DNA from: Pseudonocardia sulfidoxydans NBRC 16205
GTDB lineage: Bacteria; Actinomycetota; Actinomycetes; Mycobacteriales; Pseudonocardiaceae
Assembly (NCBI RefSeq): GCF_007989085.1
Contig: NZ_BJVJ01000020.1
Coordinates: 1 to 64,000 of the forward strand
Length of the DNA: 64,000 nt
Reading direction: 5' to 3'
Positions 37,598 to 47,400 of this stretch are shown piece by piece (position 1 is the first letter of the stretch; the number at the start of each line of letters is the position of its first letter). Position numbers and translations under genes: made by a program. The notes under the pieces are model-generated. The model made no database searches and was not told the DNA's origin. It was given only the letters and a program-made list of their open reading frames with translations.

Positions 37598-38164
37598 ATG
37601 ACGATGACGCCGCTCGGCACCTCCGTGCTCGCCCTGCTGTGCGAGAAGCCGATGCACCCCTACGAGATGTACCGGCTGATGCTCGACCGTCACGAGGACC
37701 GGATCGTCAAGGTCCGGCCCGGATCGCTGTACCACACGGTGGCCCGGCTGGCCGACGCGTCGCTGGTCGAGGCCGTCGGCACCGACCGTGAGGGCGGGCG
37801 CCCCGAGCGCACCACCTACCGGGTCACCGCCGCCGGCCGCGAGGCGCTGCGGTCGTGGATTGCCGAGAACCTCGGCGCCCCCGTCAACGAGTATCCGCGC
37901 TTCCCCGTGGCGCTCGGCGAGGCCCACAACCTGCCGCGCGCCGAGGCGATCGCGCTGCTGCGGACGCGGATCGACGCGCTGCAGACCGACGTCGACACGG
38001 CGGCGCCCCTGATCGCGGCGGCGACGAGCCGCACGCACGAGGCGCACCTGCTGGATTCCCTGTACCTCATCGAGATGGCGCGAGCCGAGATCGGCTGGTT
38101 GACCCGGCTGGTGGAGCGGCTCGAGACGAAGGAGCTGACGTGGCCGTCGGAGGATCGGCTGTGA
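37598..38164 (+). CDS. PadR-family transcriptional repressor
   Basis: The 188-residue protein has the PadR winged helix: LGTSVLALLCEKPMHPYEMYRLM and VRPGSLYHTVARLADASLVEAVGT, then RTTYRVTAAGREALRSW. The C-terminal coiled coil (about 110-180) is the dimerisation domain. ATG 37598 is preferred over GTG 37589 because GGAGTGGGAG precedes it. The stop overlaps the start of the MFS exporter (GTGA), so it most likely represses its own pump operon and is relieved by the pump substrate. Confidence 0.9.
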   Translation: MTMTPLGTSVLALLCEKPMHPYEMYRLMLDRHEDRIVKVRPGSLYHTVARLADASLVEAVGTDREGGRPERTTYRVTAAGREALRSWIAENLGAPVNEYPRFPVALGEAHNLPRAEAIALLRTRIDALQTDVDTAAPLIAAATSRTHEAHLLDSLYLIEMARAEIGWLTRLVERLETKELTWPSEDRL

Positions 38165-39678
38165 CCGCGGGGAAGCCGCTCCCCGCAAGCCCGTGGCCGG
38201 CCCTGTGGGCGATGGTCATCGGGTTCTTCATGATCCTGGTGGACTCGACGATCGTGTCCGTCGCGACGCCGGCGATCATGTCCGACCTGGGCGCCGACGT
38301 GGACGCGGTCGTCTGGGTCACGAGCGCGTACCTGCTGGCCTACGCGGTACCGCTGTTGATCACGGGCCGCCTCGGTGACCGGTTCGGACCGGGCCGGGTC
38401 TACCTGGTCGGCCTCACGATCTTCACGCTGGCGTCGCTGTGGTGCGGGCTCACGGGCTCGATCGGCATGCTGGTCGCGGCCCGGGTGGTGCAGGGCATCG
38501 GCGCCTCGCTGATGACGCCGCAGACGATGGCGGTCATCACCCGGACGTTCCAGGCCGAGACCCGGGGCCGGGCGATGAGCCTGTGGGGTGCGGTCGCCGG
38601 CGTCGCGACGCTGGTGGGCCCGATCCTGGGCGGTGTCCTGGTCGACGGCCTGGGCTGGGAGTGGATCTTCTTCATCAACGTGCCCGTCGGCGTCATCGCG
38701 TTCGTGTTCGCGGTGCGGCTGGTCCCTGCGCTGGAGACGCACGTCCACAAGTTCGACATCGTCGGCGTCGTGCTCAGCGCGATCGGCATGTTCCTGCTGG
38801 TCTTCGGGCTGCAGGAGGGCCAGGCCTACGACTGGGGCACGATCGCGGGTCCCGTCTCGGTGTGGTCGCTGATCATCGCGGGCGTCGTCGTCATGGGGGT
38901 GTTCCTGTGGTGGCAGGCGCGCACCAGGAGCGAGCCGCTGGTGACGCTCGCGCTGTTCCGCGACCGCAACTTCAGCCTGGCCAACGTCGCGATCACGACG
39001 GTCGGTTTCGCGATCACCGCGATGGCGTTCCCGCTGATGTTCTACGCGCAGGGCGTGATGGGTCTGTCGCCGACGCGGTCGGCGCTGCTGCTGGTGCCGA
39101 TGGCCGTGATCTCCGGGGTGCTCGCCCTGTGGGTGGGCCGCAAGACCGACCAGGTGCACCCGCGCTGGCTCGCGGGCTTCGGGATGGTGTGCTTCGCCGC
39201 GTCGCTGTTCTGGGCGGGTGCGATCCTGCGGCCGGGGCTGCCGGTGTGGGAGCTGCTGCTGCCGATCGCCCTGCTCGGCGTCGCCAACGGGTTCATCTGG
39301 GCGCCGATCGCCACGACGGCGACCCGCAACCTCCCGATGTCGAACGCGGGCAGCGGCGCGGGCATCTACAACACGACGCGGCAGGTCGGCGCGGTGCTCG
39401 GCTCCGCGGCGATCGCGACGTTGATGGCCTCCCGCATCGCGGCCAACCTGCCCGCTGCCGCCGGTGGCGCAGGTGGGGGCAGCGCCGAGGCGGGTGTCGC
39501 GGCGCTGCCGCCCGCGTTGCACGAGGGCTTCGCCACCGCGATGGGGCAGTCGCTGTACCTGCCGGCGGCGGTGCTGCTGATCGGGTTGGTCGCGGTCGCG
39601 TCGTTCGCGATGCCGCGGCACCTGGCGGCGCGGCGGGCCGCGGCGGCCGAGCCCGACCCGGCGCCGGCGCCCGCCTGA
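38161..39678 (+). CDS. DHA2-family MFS drug exporter under PadR control
   Basis: The 505-residue protein has about 14 helices: MVIGFFMILVDSTIVSVATP (TM1), ITGRLGDRFGPGRVYL (motif A) and ATLVGPILGGVLVDGLGWEW (motif C). It is an EmrB/QacA type exporter. The GTG start overlaps the padR stop, an arrangement typical of inducible multidrug efflux. It is only distantly similar to the exporter at 17467. Confidence 0.9.
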   Translation: MTAGKPLPASPWPALWAMVIGFFMILVDSTIVSVATPAIMSDLGADVDAVVWVTSAYLLAYAVPLLITGRLGDRFGPGRVYLVGLTIFTLASLWCGLTGSIGMLVAARVVQGIGASLMTPQTMAVITRTFQAETRGRAMSLWGAVAGVATLVGPILGGVLVDGLGWEWIFFINVPVGVIAFVFAVRLVPALETHVHKFDIVGVVLSAIGMFLLVFGLQEGQAYDWGTIAGPVSVWSLIIAGVVVMGVFLWWQARTRSEPLVTLALFRDRNFSLANVAITTVGFAITAMAFPLMFYAQGVMGLSPTRSALLLVPMAVISGVLALWVGRKTDQVHPRWLAGFGMVCFAASLFWAGAILRPGLPVWELLLPIALLGVANGFIWAPIATTATRNLPMSNAGSGAGIYNTTRQVGAVLGSAAIATLMASRIAANLPAAAGGAGGGSAEAGVAALPPALHEGFATAMGQSLYLPAAVLLIGLVAVASFAMPRHLAARRAAAAEPDPAPAPA

Positions 39679-39770
39679 ACCCCGGTGGGGCGCGCCGGTC
39701 CGCGCGTGTCGCACGCGAGCCCGGCGCGTGCCGCACCCGGCGTCCACGGACGGTCGCGCGCTCGGGCACG

Positions 39771-39776
39771 TAGTGT
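39771..39776 (+). promoter_or_regulatory. -10 box TAGTGT, leaderless start of ispE
   Basis: TAGTGT is separated by exactly 6 nt from GTG 39783, so here the first transcribed base is the G of a GTG start. Confidence 0.65.
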
Positions 39777-39782
39777 TGTCAG

Positions 39783-40754
39783 GTGCTCGCCGCCGTCCCC
39801 GTCCCGGTCACCGTGCGTGTCCCCGGGAAGATCAACCTGCATCTCGCCGTCGGCGACGTGCGCGACGACGGCTACCACGAGCTGGTCACCGTGTTCCACG
39901 CCGTGAGCCTGTTCGACGAGGTCACGGTCGCGACGTCGGATGTCCCGGGCGTCGAGGTCACCGGTGACACCGCGGCCGAGGTCCCCACCGACGCCACCAA
40001 CCTCGCGTGGAAGGCCGTCGAGCTGCTGGGCCGGCATGCGGACCACGACACCGACGTGAAGGTCGTGCTGCGCAAGGGCATCCCTGTCGCGGGCGGTATG
40101 GCGGGCGGCAGCGCCGACGCCGCCGGCACCCTCGTCGCACTCGCCGGGCTGTGGAAGCTGGACCTCACCCGCGAGGAGCTGGCCGTCATGGCCGCCGAGC
40201 TGGGCAGCGACGTCACGTTCGCGCTGCACGGCGGGACGGCCGTCGGCACCGGGCGGGGGGAGCGCATCGTGCCGGTCCTGTCGCGGCACCCGCAGCACTG
40301 GGTGATCGCGCTCGCACGGCAGGGCCTGTCCACGCCGACGGTGTTCGCCGAGCTGGACCGGCTGCGCGCCGCGTCGGAGACCGAGTCCCCGGTCCGCGCC
40401 GTCGAGCCCGTCCTGGAAGCGCTCGCCGGGGGCGACCCCCGCCAGCTCGCGTTGTCGCTGGGCAACGACCTGCAGGCCGCCGCCGTGAGCCTCGCCCCCG
40501 ATCTGCGCCGCACCTTGCGCGCCGGCGTCTCCGCGGGCGCGCTGGCGGGGCTGGTGTCCGGGTCGGGGCCCACCTGCGCGTTCCTGTGCGACAGCGCCGA
40601 CTCCGCGGTGGAGGTCGCCGCCGAGCTGGCCGGTGCGGGGGTGTGCCGGACCGTCCGTGTCGCCCACGGGCCCGTCCCCGGGGCCCGGATCGTCGACGAG
40701 AACGAGCCGCCGTCGGGCCCCCCGACCGGCTCCTGGCCGAAAGTGCGTGCCTGA
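39783..40754 (+). CDS. ispE: 4-diphosphocytidyl-2-C-methyl-D-erythritol kinase
   Basis: The 323-residue GHMP kinase of the MEP isoprenoid pathway has [12 protein letters not shown] at its N-terminus, the ATP loop [16 protein letters not shown] and the C-terminal [13 protein letters not shown]. Its stop overlaps the ABC-F start (TGATG), so both are on one message. In M. tuberculosis ispE (Rv1011) follows ksgA directly; here a PadR-pump pair is inserted between them. Confidence 0.94.
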   Translation: MLAAVPVPVTVRVPGKINLHLAVGDVRDDGYHELVTVFHAVSLFDEVTVATSDVPGVEVTGDTAAEVPTDATNLAWKAVELLGRHADHDTDVKVVLRKGIPVAGGMAGGSADAAGTLVALAGLWKLDLTREELAVMAAELGSDVTFALHGGTAVGTGRGERIVPVLSRHPQHWVIALARQGLSTPTVFAELDRLRAASETESPVRAVEPVLEALAGGDPRQLALSLGNDLQAAAVSLAPDLRRTLRAGVSAGALAGLVSGSGPTCAFLCDSADSAVEVAAELAGAGVCRTVRVAHGPVPGARIVDENEPPSGPPTGSWPKVRA

Positions 40755-42547
40755 TGCCCCCGGTTCGGCAGAACCTGGTCAACCTCGAGTCCGTCACCGC
40801 CCACGTCCCCGGCGACGCCTCGCGCGTCCTGCTGAACTCCGTGTCGCTGGGCGTGGAGCGCGGCGAGCGGATCGGCGTCGTCGGCCTCAACGGCGGCGGC
40901 AAGACCACGCTGCTCGACATCCTCGCCGGGCGCCGGCAGCCGCAGTCGGGGCGGATCAGCCGCGTCGGCGGGCTCAAGCTGTCCCACCTGGCGCAGGGCG
41001 ATCCGCTGCCCGCGGGCGCGAGGATTCGCGACGTCGTGCTCGCCGACTACGGCGCCGAGCACGAGTGGGCGTCCGACCCGCGGGTGCGCGACGTCCTCAC
41101 CGGGCTCGGCGTCACCGACCTCGACCGCACCGTCGACGGGCTGTCCGGCGGCGAGAAGCGCCGCGTCGGGCTCGCGGCCACGCTCATCGGCGAGCCCGAC
41201 CTCGTCGTCCTCGACGAGCCGACCAACCATCTCGACGTCGAGGGCGTCGGCTGGCTGGCCCGGCACCTCATCGGGCGGCGCTGCGGCGTCGTCGTCGTGA
41301 CGCACGACCGCTGGTTCCTCGACGCCGTGTGCACCCGGACGTGGGAGGTCGCGAACGGCAACGTCGAGAGCTACCTCGGCGGCTACGCGGACTGGGTCTA
41401 CGCCCGCGCCGAACGCACCCGGCAGGCCGACGCGGCCGAGGCCCGGCGGCAGAACATGGCGCGCAAGGAACTGGCGTGGCTGCGCCGTGGCGCCCCGGCG
41501 CGGACGTCGAAGCCGCGGTTCCGCATCGAGGCCGCCGAGGCCCTGATCGCCGACGTGCCGCCGCCGCGTAACTCCGTCGAACTGCTCGGCTTCGCGACGA
41601 ACCGCCTGGGCCGCACCGTCCTCGAGCTGGAGGACGCCACCGTGCGGATCGGCGACCGCACGCTGCTCGACGACGTCACCTGGCGGCTCGGGCCGGGCGA
41701 TCGGATCGGGATCGTCGGCGTCAACGGCTCCGGCAAGACGACGCTGCTGCGCTCCCTCACCGGTGAACGCCCGCTCGACGGCGGCAAGCGGGTCCAGGGC
41801 ACCACCGTCCAGCTGGCGGAGCTCACCCAGGAGATCGTCGACCTGCCCCGCGAGATGCGGGTGCTCGAGGCGACGGAGGACGTCGCCAAGTTCGTGCGGC
41901 TCGGGAAGCTGGAGCTGTCGGCGTCGTCGGTGCTGGAACGGCTCGGTTTCCCCGCCGCGCGGCAGTGGACGCCCGTCGGGCAGCTGTCCGGTGGTGAGCG
42001 GCGCCGGTTGCAGCTGACGCGGCTGCTCATGGCCGAGCCCAACGTCCTGCTGCTCGACGAACCCACCAACGACCTCGACGTCGACACCCTGTCCAACCTC
42101 GAGGACCTGCTCGACGGCTGGCCGGGCACGCTGATCGTCGTCAGTCACGACCGCTACCTGGTGGAGCGGGTGTGCGACACCGTCGTCGCCCTGTTCGGCG
42201 ACGGCCGCATCACGCACCTGCCCGGCGGGATCGAGGAGTACCTGCAGCGTCGGGCTGCGTCGGGCGACGCCGTCGCCGCGATCGCGATGACCGGCTCCGG
42301 TGCGGCGAAGGCCGCTCCGGCGGTGTCCGCCGCCGACCAGCGCGCCGCCCGCAAGGAGGCCTCGCGGCTGGAGCGGAAGATGGAGTCGTTGTCGGCCAAG
42401 GAGTCCCAGCTCCACGACGCCCTCGCGGCCGCGGCCACCGACCCCGCGAAACTGATGGAGCTCGGCGCGCAGCTCAAGGCCGTCACCGCGGAACGTGAGG
42501 CCGTCGAGCTGGAGTGGCTGGCCGCCGCGGAGCTCGCCGAGTCGTAG
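40754..42547 (+). CDS. ABC-F family ATPase
   Basis: The 597-residue protein has two nucleotide-binding domains and no membrane helices. Walker A motifs are GLNGGGKTT and GVNGSGKTT; signatures are LSGGEKRRV and LSGGERRRL; Walker B motifs are VVLDEPTNHLD and LLDEPTNDLD. A linker rich in charged residues joins the halves, and the C-terminal 70 residues form a coiled coil (RKEASRLERKMESLSAKESQ), as in Uup-type proteins. ABC-F proteins act on ribosomes or protect them from antibiotics. It overlaps ispE by 1 bp. Confidence 0.92.
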   Translation: MPPVRQNLVNLESVTAHVPGDASRVLLNSVSLGVERGERIGVVGLNGGGKTTLLDILAGRRQPQSGRISRVGGLKLSHLAQGDPLPAGARIRDVVLADYGAEHEWASDPRVRDVLTGLGVTDLDRTVDGLSGGEKRRVGLAATLIGEPDLVVLDEPTNHLDVEGVGWLARHLIGRRCGVVVVTHDRWFLDAVCTRTWEVANGNVESYLGGYADWVYARAERTRQADAAEARRQNMARKELAWLRRGAPARTSKPRFRIEAAEALIADVPPPRNSVELLGFATNRLGRTVLELEDATVRIGDRTLLDDVTWRLGPGDRIGIVGVNGSGKTTLLRSLTGERPLDGGKRVQGTTVQLAELTQEIVDLPREMRVLEATEDVAKFVRLGKLELSASSVLERLGFPAARQWTPVGQLSGGERRRLQLTRLLMAEPNVLLLDEPTNDLDVDTLSNLEDLLDGWPGTLIVVSHDRYLVERVCDTVVALFGDGRITHLPGGIEEYLQRRAASGDAVAAIAMTGSGAAKAAPAVSAADQRAARKEASRLERKMESLSAKESQLHDALAAAATDPAKLMELGAQLKAVTAEREAVELEWLAAAELAES

Positions 42548-42551
42548 CCCT

Positions 42552-42591
42552 GTGAGTGGCGATAGTCGCTATAGCGACTATCGCCGCTCAC
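42552..42591. terminator. 40-bp palindrome (family PR-1, copy 3)
   Basis: GTGAGTGGCGATAGTCGC arm, one mismatch in the second arm (CGCCGCTCAC). It begins 4 bp after the ABC-F TAG stop. Pairing extends to CTGTGAG/CTCACAG (42550-42593). Confidence 0.8.
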
Positions 42592-42604
42592 AGGCTGGTG
42601 TGGT

Positions 42605-42680
42605 GTCACCGTGACGTCAGCGGTCGGCTGAAGTGGTGTCAGCGTCGTGTCAGCGCGGCGTCAGCGGTGGGGATCAGAGT
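42605..42680 (+). promoter_or_regulatory. 11-bp phased direct repeats and promoter of drrAB-like operon
   Basis: GTCAGCG occurs at 42616, 42638, 42649 and 42660, and GTCACCG at 42605. All lie on one 11-bp register, with the 42627 slot degenerate. Repeats on the same helical face suit OmpR/PhoB-type regulators. A weak -10, CAGAGT (42675-42680), lies 7 nt before ATG 42688. Confidence 0.6.
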
Positions 42681-42687
42681 CCTCCCC

Positions 42688-43665
42688 ATGGACACCGTCA
42701 TTCACGTCGAGGGGCTCGAGAAGTCCTTCGGCACTACGAAGGCCCTCGCCGGGGTCGACCTGACCGCCCGGCGCGGCACGGTGCTGGGCCTGCTCGGCCC
42801 CAACGGTTCGGGCAAGACCACGACCGTCCGCGTCCTCGCCACCCTGCTGCGCCCCGACGCCGGCCGGGCCACGATCCTCGGGCACGACGTCGTCGCCGAA
42901 CCCGCGGCCGTCCGCGCCCGCATCGGCCTCACCGGCCAGTACGCGGCCGTCGACGAGGCCCTCTCCGGCACCGACAACCTGATGCTCATCGCCCGGCTGC
43001 TCGACATGCCGCGCCGCGCCGCCCGCGTGCGGGCCGCGGAGCTCATCGAGCGCTTCGGGCTGGCCGACGCCGCCACGCGCCGCGTCCGCACCTACTCCGG
43101 CGGCATGCGCCGCCGGCTCGACCTGGCGGCCAGCCTCATCGGCCGCCCCGACGTCCTGTTCCTCGACGAACCCACCACCGGGCTCGACCCGCGGCACCGC
43201 AACGAGGTGCTCGACCAGGTCCGCGCCCTCGCCGCCGACGGCGTCACCGTGCTGCTCACGACGCAGTACCTGGAGGAGGCCGACCAGCTCGCCGACGACC
43301 TCGTCGTCATCGACACCGGTCGGGTCATCGCGAGCGGCACCCCGGCGTCGCTCAAGGCCGACGTCGGCGGGCAGCGGTTGCACGTGCGCCCGTTGCACCG
43401 CACCGACATCCCGGCGGTCTCGACGATCCTCGCCGGGCTCACCGACGAGGCCCCGGTCGTCGACGCGTCCGGTGAGCTGACCGTCGCCGCGCACGAACCG
43501 GGCCTGCTGCATGTCGCGGGCGGCCGGTTCGACGAGGCCGGGCTCGCCATCGCCGAGCTCGGGCTGCGCTTGCCGAGCCTCGACGACGTCTTCATGACCC
43601 TGACCGGCCGCACGGCGGAGGACGCCGAGAAGCAGGCCACGACCGACGAGGAGGTGGCGGCATGA
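42688..43665 (+). CDS. DrrA-like ABC exporter ATPase
   Basis: The 325-residue ATPase has Walker A GPNGSGKTT, signature YSGGMRRRLDLA and Walker B VLFLDEPTTGLD, plus the long C-terminal domain of daunorubicin-resistance (DrrA) type ATPases. ATG 42688 is placed 7 nt after the -10 box. It overlaps the permease gene (ATGA). Substrate is unknown; drug or lipid export is likely. Confidence 0.92.
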   Translation: MDTVIHVEGLEKSFGTTKALAGVDLTARRGTVLGLLGPNGSGKTTTVRVLATLLRPDAGRATILGHDVVAEPAAVRARIGLTGQYAAVDEALSGTDNLMLIARLLDMPRRAARVRAAELIERFGLADAATRRVRTYSGGMRRRLDLAASLIGRPDVLFLDEPTTGLDPRHRNEVLDQVRALAADGVTVLLTTQYLEEADQLADDLVVIDTGRVIASGTPASLKADVGGQRLHVRPLHRTDIPAVSTILAGLTDEAPVVDASGELTVAAHEPGLLHVAGGRFDEAGLAIAELGLRLPSLDDVFMTLTGRTAEDAEKQATTDEEVAA

Positions 43666-44498
43666 CCACCACTGCTGTCGCACCCGGAACGACGCCCCGC
43701 CCGCCCATGCCGATACCCGACATCGAACGCAGCAGACACGGGCCGTCCACGATCCGCCACGGCCTCACGCTCGCGTGGCGTGGCGTCGTCAAGACGATCC
43801 ACTCGCCCGAAGCCCTGATCGACGTGACGCTGCAGCCGGTCATCTTCCTGCTGCTGTTCGTCTACGTCTTCGGCGGCGCGATCGCCGGCAACACCACCGA
43901 GTACCTGCAGTTCGCGCTGCCCGGCGTGCTGGTGCAGACCGTGGTGTTCGCGTCCGCGGGCACCGGCGTCGGGCTCGCGGAGGACCTGCACACCGGCATC
44001 TTCGACCGGTTCCGCAGCCTCCCGATCTCCCGGTCGGCACCGCTCGTCGGCGCGATCATGGCCGACCTGGTGCGCTACCTGACCTCCGGCGTGATCATGC
44101 TGGTTCTCGGCACGATCCTCGGCTTCCGGATGCACACCAACCCGCTCAACGTGATCGCGGCGATGGGCCTGGTCATGGTGTTCGCCTTCGCCCTGTGCTG
44201 GGTGTTCACCGCGCTCGCGATGCTCGTCCGCCAGCCCCGCTCCGTGCAGGGCATCGGCGCGATGATCATGCTGCCGCTGACCTTCGGCAGCAACGTGTTC
44301 GTCCCGTCGGACTCGATGCCCGGCTGGCTGCAGGCGTTCGTGAACGTCAACCCGGTCTCGAAGGTCGCCGACGCCGTCCGCGGCCTGCTCACCGGCGGTC
44401 CCGTCGCGGCCGCGGCCACGACGGCGCTGATCGCCGCCGCCGTCGTCGTCGCCGTGTTCGCGCCGATCGCGGTGACGCTCTACCGCAAGCGCGCCTGA
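43662..44498 (+). CDS. DrrB-like ABC-2 permease
   Basis: The 278-residue ABC-2 membrane protein has six hydrophobic helices. The family signature lies in SVQGIGAMIMLPLTFGSNVFVPSDSMPGWLQ, and FVNVNPVSKVADAVR follows it. It pairs with the upstream ATPase; the start overlaps its stop. Its 3' end overlaps the convergent SARP-type gene by 19 bp. Confidence 0.92.
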   Translation: MTTTAVAPGTTPRPPMPIPDIERSRHGPSTIRHGLTLAWRGVVKTIHSPEALIDVTLQPVIFLLLFVYVFGGAIAGNTTEYLQFALPGVLVQTVVFASAGTGVGLAEDLHTGIFDRFRSLPISRSAPLVGAIMADLVRYLTSGVIMLVLGTILGFRMHTNPLNVIAAMGLVMVFAFALCWVFTALAMLVRQPRSVQGIGAMIMLPLTFGSNVFVPSDSMPGWLQAFVNVNPVSKVADAVRGLLTGGPVAAAATTALIAAAVVVAVFAPIAVTLYRKRA

Positions 44499-47400
44499 TC
44501 CGTCCTCGACGACACGGTCCGCACGAGGTCCCGGACGGCTGCGAGGCCGTCGGGACGGGGGAGGCCCCGGCCCCGCCGCAGCGCATCGTCCGCCGCGGCG
44601 GGGCCGAGGGCGTCCCGCACCCCGTCGACGACCGCGACGACGTCGGGGTTGCCGTGGTCGAGCGTGCCGCGCTGGGCCAGCGCGACCCCGAGCATCAGCC
44701 CCGCGGCGTCGGCGTCGCCACGGGTCAGTGCGAACTGCGCGCCGTACTCGACGACGAGCGCCGCGACCGGGCCGTCGTGGCTCGCGATCGCCTCGTCGAG
44801 GGCGCGATCGAGGGAGGCCGCGGCCGCGTCGACGTCCCCGGCCGCGACCTCGACCCGGTACCGCACGATCTCGACGAGGGCCCGCCGCTGCTCGCGGGCC
44901 AGCCCGTGCCCGGCGTCGCGTTCGGCCGCCGCGAGGTGCCGGCGCGCCGCGGTGAGGTTGCCCGCCACGCGTTCGATGTCGGCGAGCGCCGCCCGCGCCA
45001 TCGTCTGCACGCCGAAGGGGCCCGACGCGATGTCGGCGGCGCTCTCGGCGAGCTCCCGGGCCCGGACGGGATCGCCGCGCCGCAGGCACAGCCCGGCCTG
45101 CTGCAGCATGAACTGCGGCAGGTCGTCGTCGTTGCCCAGCTCGGTGGCCAGTGCGAGGGCCTCGTCGTAGGCCGCGGCGGCGGCGTCGAGGTTGCCGGCC
45201 AGGTCCTCCAGCTCGCCCAGCGTCCCGATCGTCATGCCCAGCCCGAAGCGGTCCCCGGTCGTCGTGAACAGCTCGTGCGCGGTCCGGACGAGGCGTCGCT
45301 GCAGCTCGATGTCGCCGTCGTTCTCCGCGAGCTGCGCCCGCACCTGGGTGGCGAACGCGCGAACCCACGGATCGTCCGACGTCACGGACACCTCCTCGAG
45401 CAACGTCGGGTCACCGGTGAACGCCCGGCCCAGCGGCGCGACGAGCTGCAGCGCGGGATGGCGCGGTTCGGGTGTGGCCGCGGCGGCGGTGACGGCCTCG
45501 TCGAGGCGGGCGACGGCCGCGTCGACGTCACCGCGCGCGACGAAGGTCAGCAGCAGGTAGGCCAGTGTGCGGGCGGCGACGGCCGGTAGATCCGGAGGGG
45601 GCAGCGCCACGGCCTCCGCGACCCAGGTGATCGACTCCTCGTAGCGGCCGCGGATGAACCACGACCATCCCATGGCGGCGACGATCCGGTGCGCGGTCGC
45701 GCCGTCGCCGCGGTTCACGGCCCTGCGCAGCGCCACGGCGATGTTGTCGTTCTCGGCGCGCAGCGGCACGAGCCAGCGCAGCTGGTCGGCGCCGCGCAGG
45801 TGCGGTTCGGACGTCTCGGCCAGGTCGACGACCCAGGCGGCGTGCGCGGCGACGACCGCGTCGGCCTCGCCGGCCTCGGCGAGCCGCTCGGCGGCGTAGT
45901 CGCGGATCGTCTCCAGGAGCCGGTACCGCGTCGGGTCCGGGCCACCGGACGGCACCGCCACGACCAGTGACTTGTCGACGAGTGCTGCCAGCAGGTCGAA
46001 CGCGTCGGCCGGGTCGGGGCCGCCCGCGCCGGCGCAGACCCGTTCGACGGTCGCCGCCGTCGCGCCGCCCGCGAAGACCCCCATGCGGCGCAACAGGATC
46101 CGCTCGGGCTCGACCAGCAGGTCCCAGCTCCAGTCGACGACGGCGCGCAACGTCTGGTGCCGCGGCAACGCGGTGCGGGCGCCGGAGGTGAGTAGCCGGA
46201 AGCGGTCGTCGAGACGCGCGGCGATCTCGGTGAGCGACAACGTCCGCAGCCGGGCCGCGGCGAGCTCCAGGGGCAGCGGCTGACCGTCGAGGCGCGCGCA
46301 GATCTCGGCGACGACGGGTTGGGTCGTCGTGTCCACGACGAACCCGGGGGCGACGGCGGCGGCGCGGTCGGCGAACAGTCGGACCGCGGCGGCGGTGTCG
46401 AGCGGCTCGACGGGGTGCAGCACCTCACCGGGCACGGCCAGCGGCTCACGGCTGGTCGCCAGGACCCGCAGCCGCGGCGCCGCCTCGAGCATCCGCTGGG
46501 TGAGCACCGCGACGTCGTCGACGAGGTGTTCGCAGTTGTCCAGCACCAGCACGACGTCGCGGTCCCCGAGTGCGGTCAACAGCCGGCCGGTGAGGTCGGG
46601 CGGACCGTCGTCAGGGTTGCGCATCATCAGCTCCGGCTCGCCGACGGCCGCCAGCACCGTGCCGGGGAGCTGCTCGGCACCGGTGAGCGGCGCGAGCTCG
46701 GCGACCGGCGCCTCGGCGCGGCCGTCGACGATCTCCCTGGCCAGCCGGGTCTTCCCCGCTCCGCCCGGACCGAGCAGCGTCACGAGCCGGGCGGTGCTCA
46801 GCAGGCTGCGCACCCGGCCGACGTCGGCGTCGCGACCCACGAAGCTGGTGAGTGCGACGGACCTGTGCACCGGCTCCTTGCGGGCAGGGGCCGGCGCGGG
46901 CGTCCCGCGCAGCACGTCGAGCCGGGCTCTCGCCAGCTCCGGGCCGGGGTCGACGCCCAGCTCGCCCGCCAGCCGCTCCCGCGTCCGGTCGAGCACGGCG
47001 AGCGCGTCGGCCTGCCGGCCCGTCGCGTGCAGCCCGCGGGCCAGCACTACCGCGGCGCTCTCCCGCAACGGCTGCGCCGCAAGGAGATCGCTGACCGCAT
47101 CGAGACCTGCACCGGGGTCGCCCGCGACAAGGCCCAGTGCGGCGCGCGTCTCGACGGCCACCGCCCGCTGCTCCTCCAGCCGTGCCGCGACGGCGTCGGC
47201 GAACGGGAGCCGGCGCACGTCGGCCAGCGCCGGTCCGCGCCAGAGCCCGAGCGCCTCCTCCAACGCCGACGCCGCGACCGCCGCGTCGGTGCCCGCCCTC
47301 GCGGTCGCGACGAGGTGGCCGAACCGCCCGGCGTCGACGGCATCGGGGGCGAGGTCGAGCAGGTAGCCGCCCTGGACGGTCACCACCAGCCGCGCGCCGA

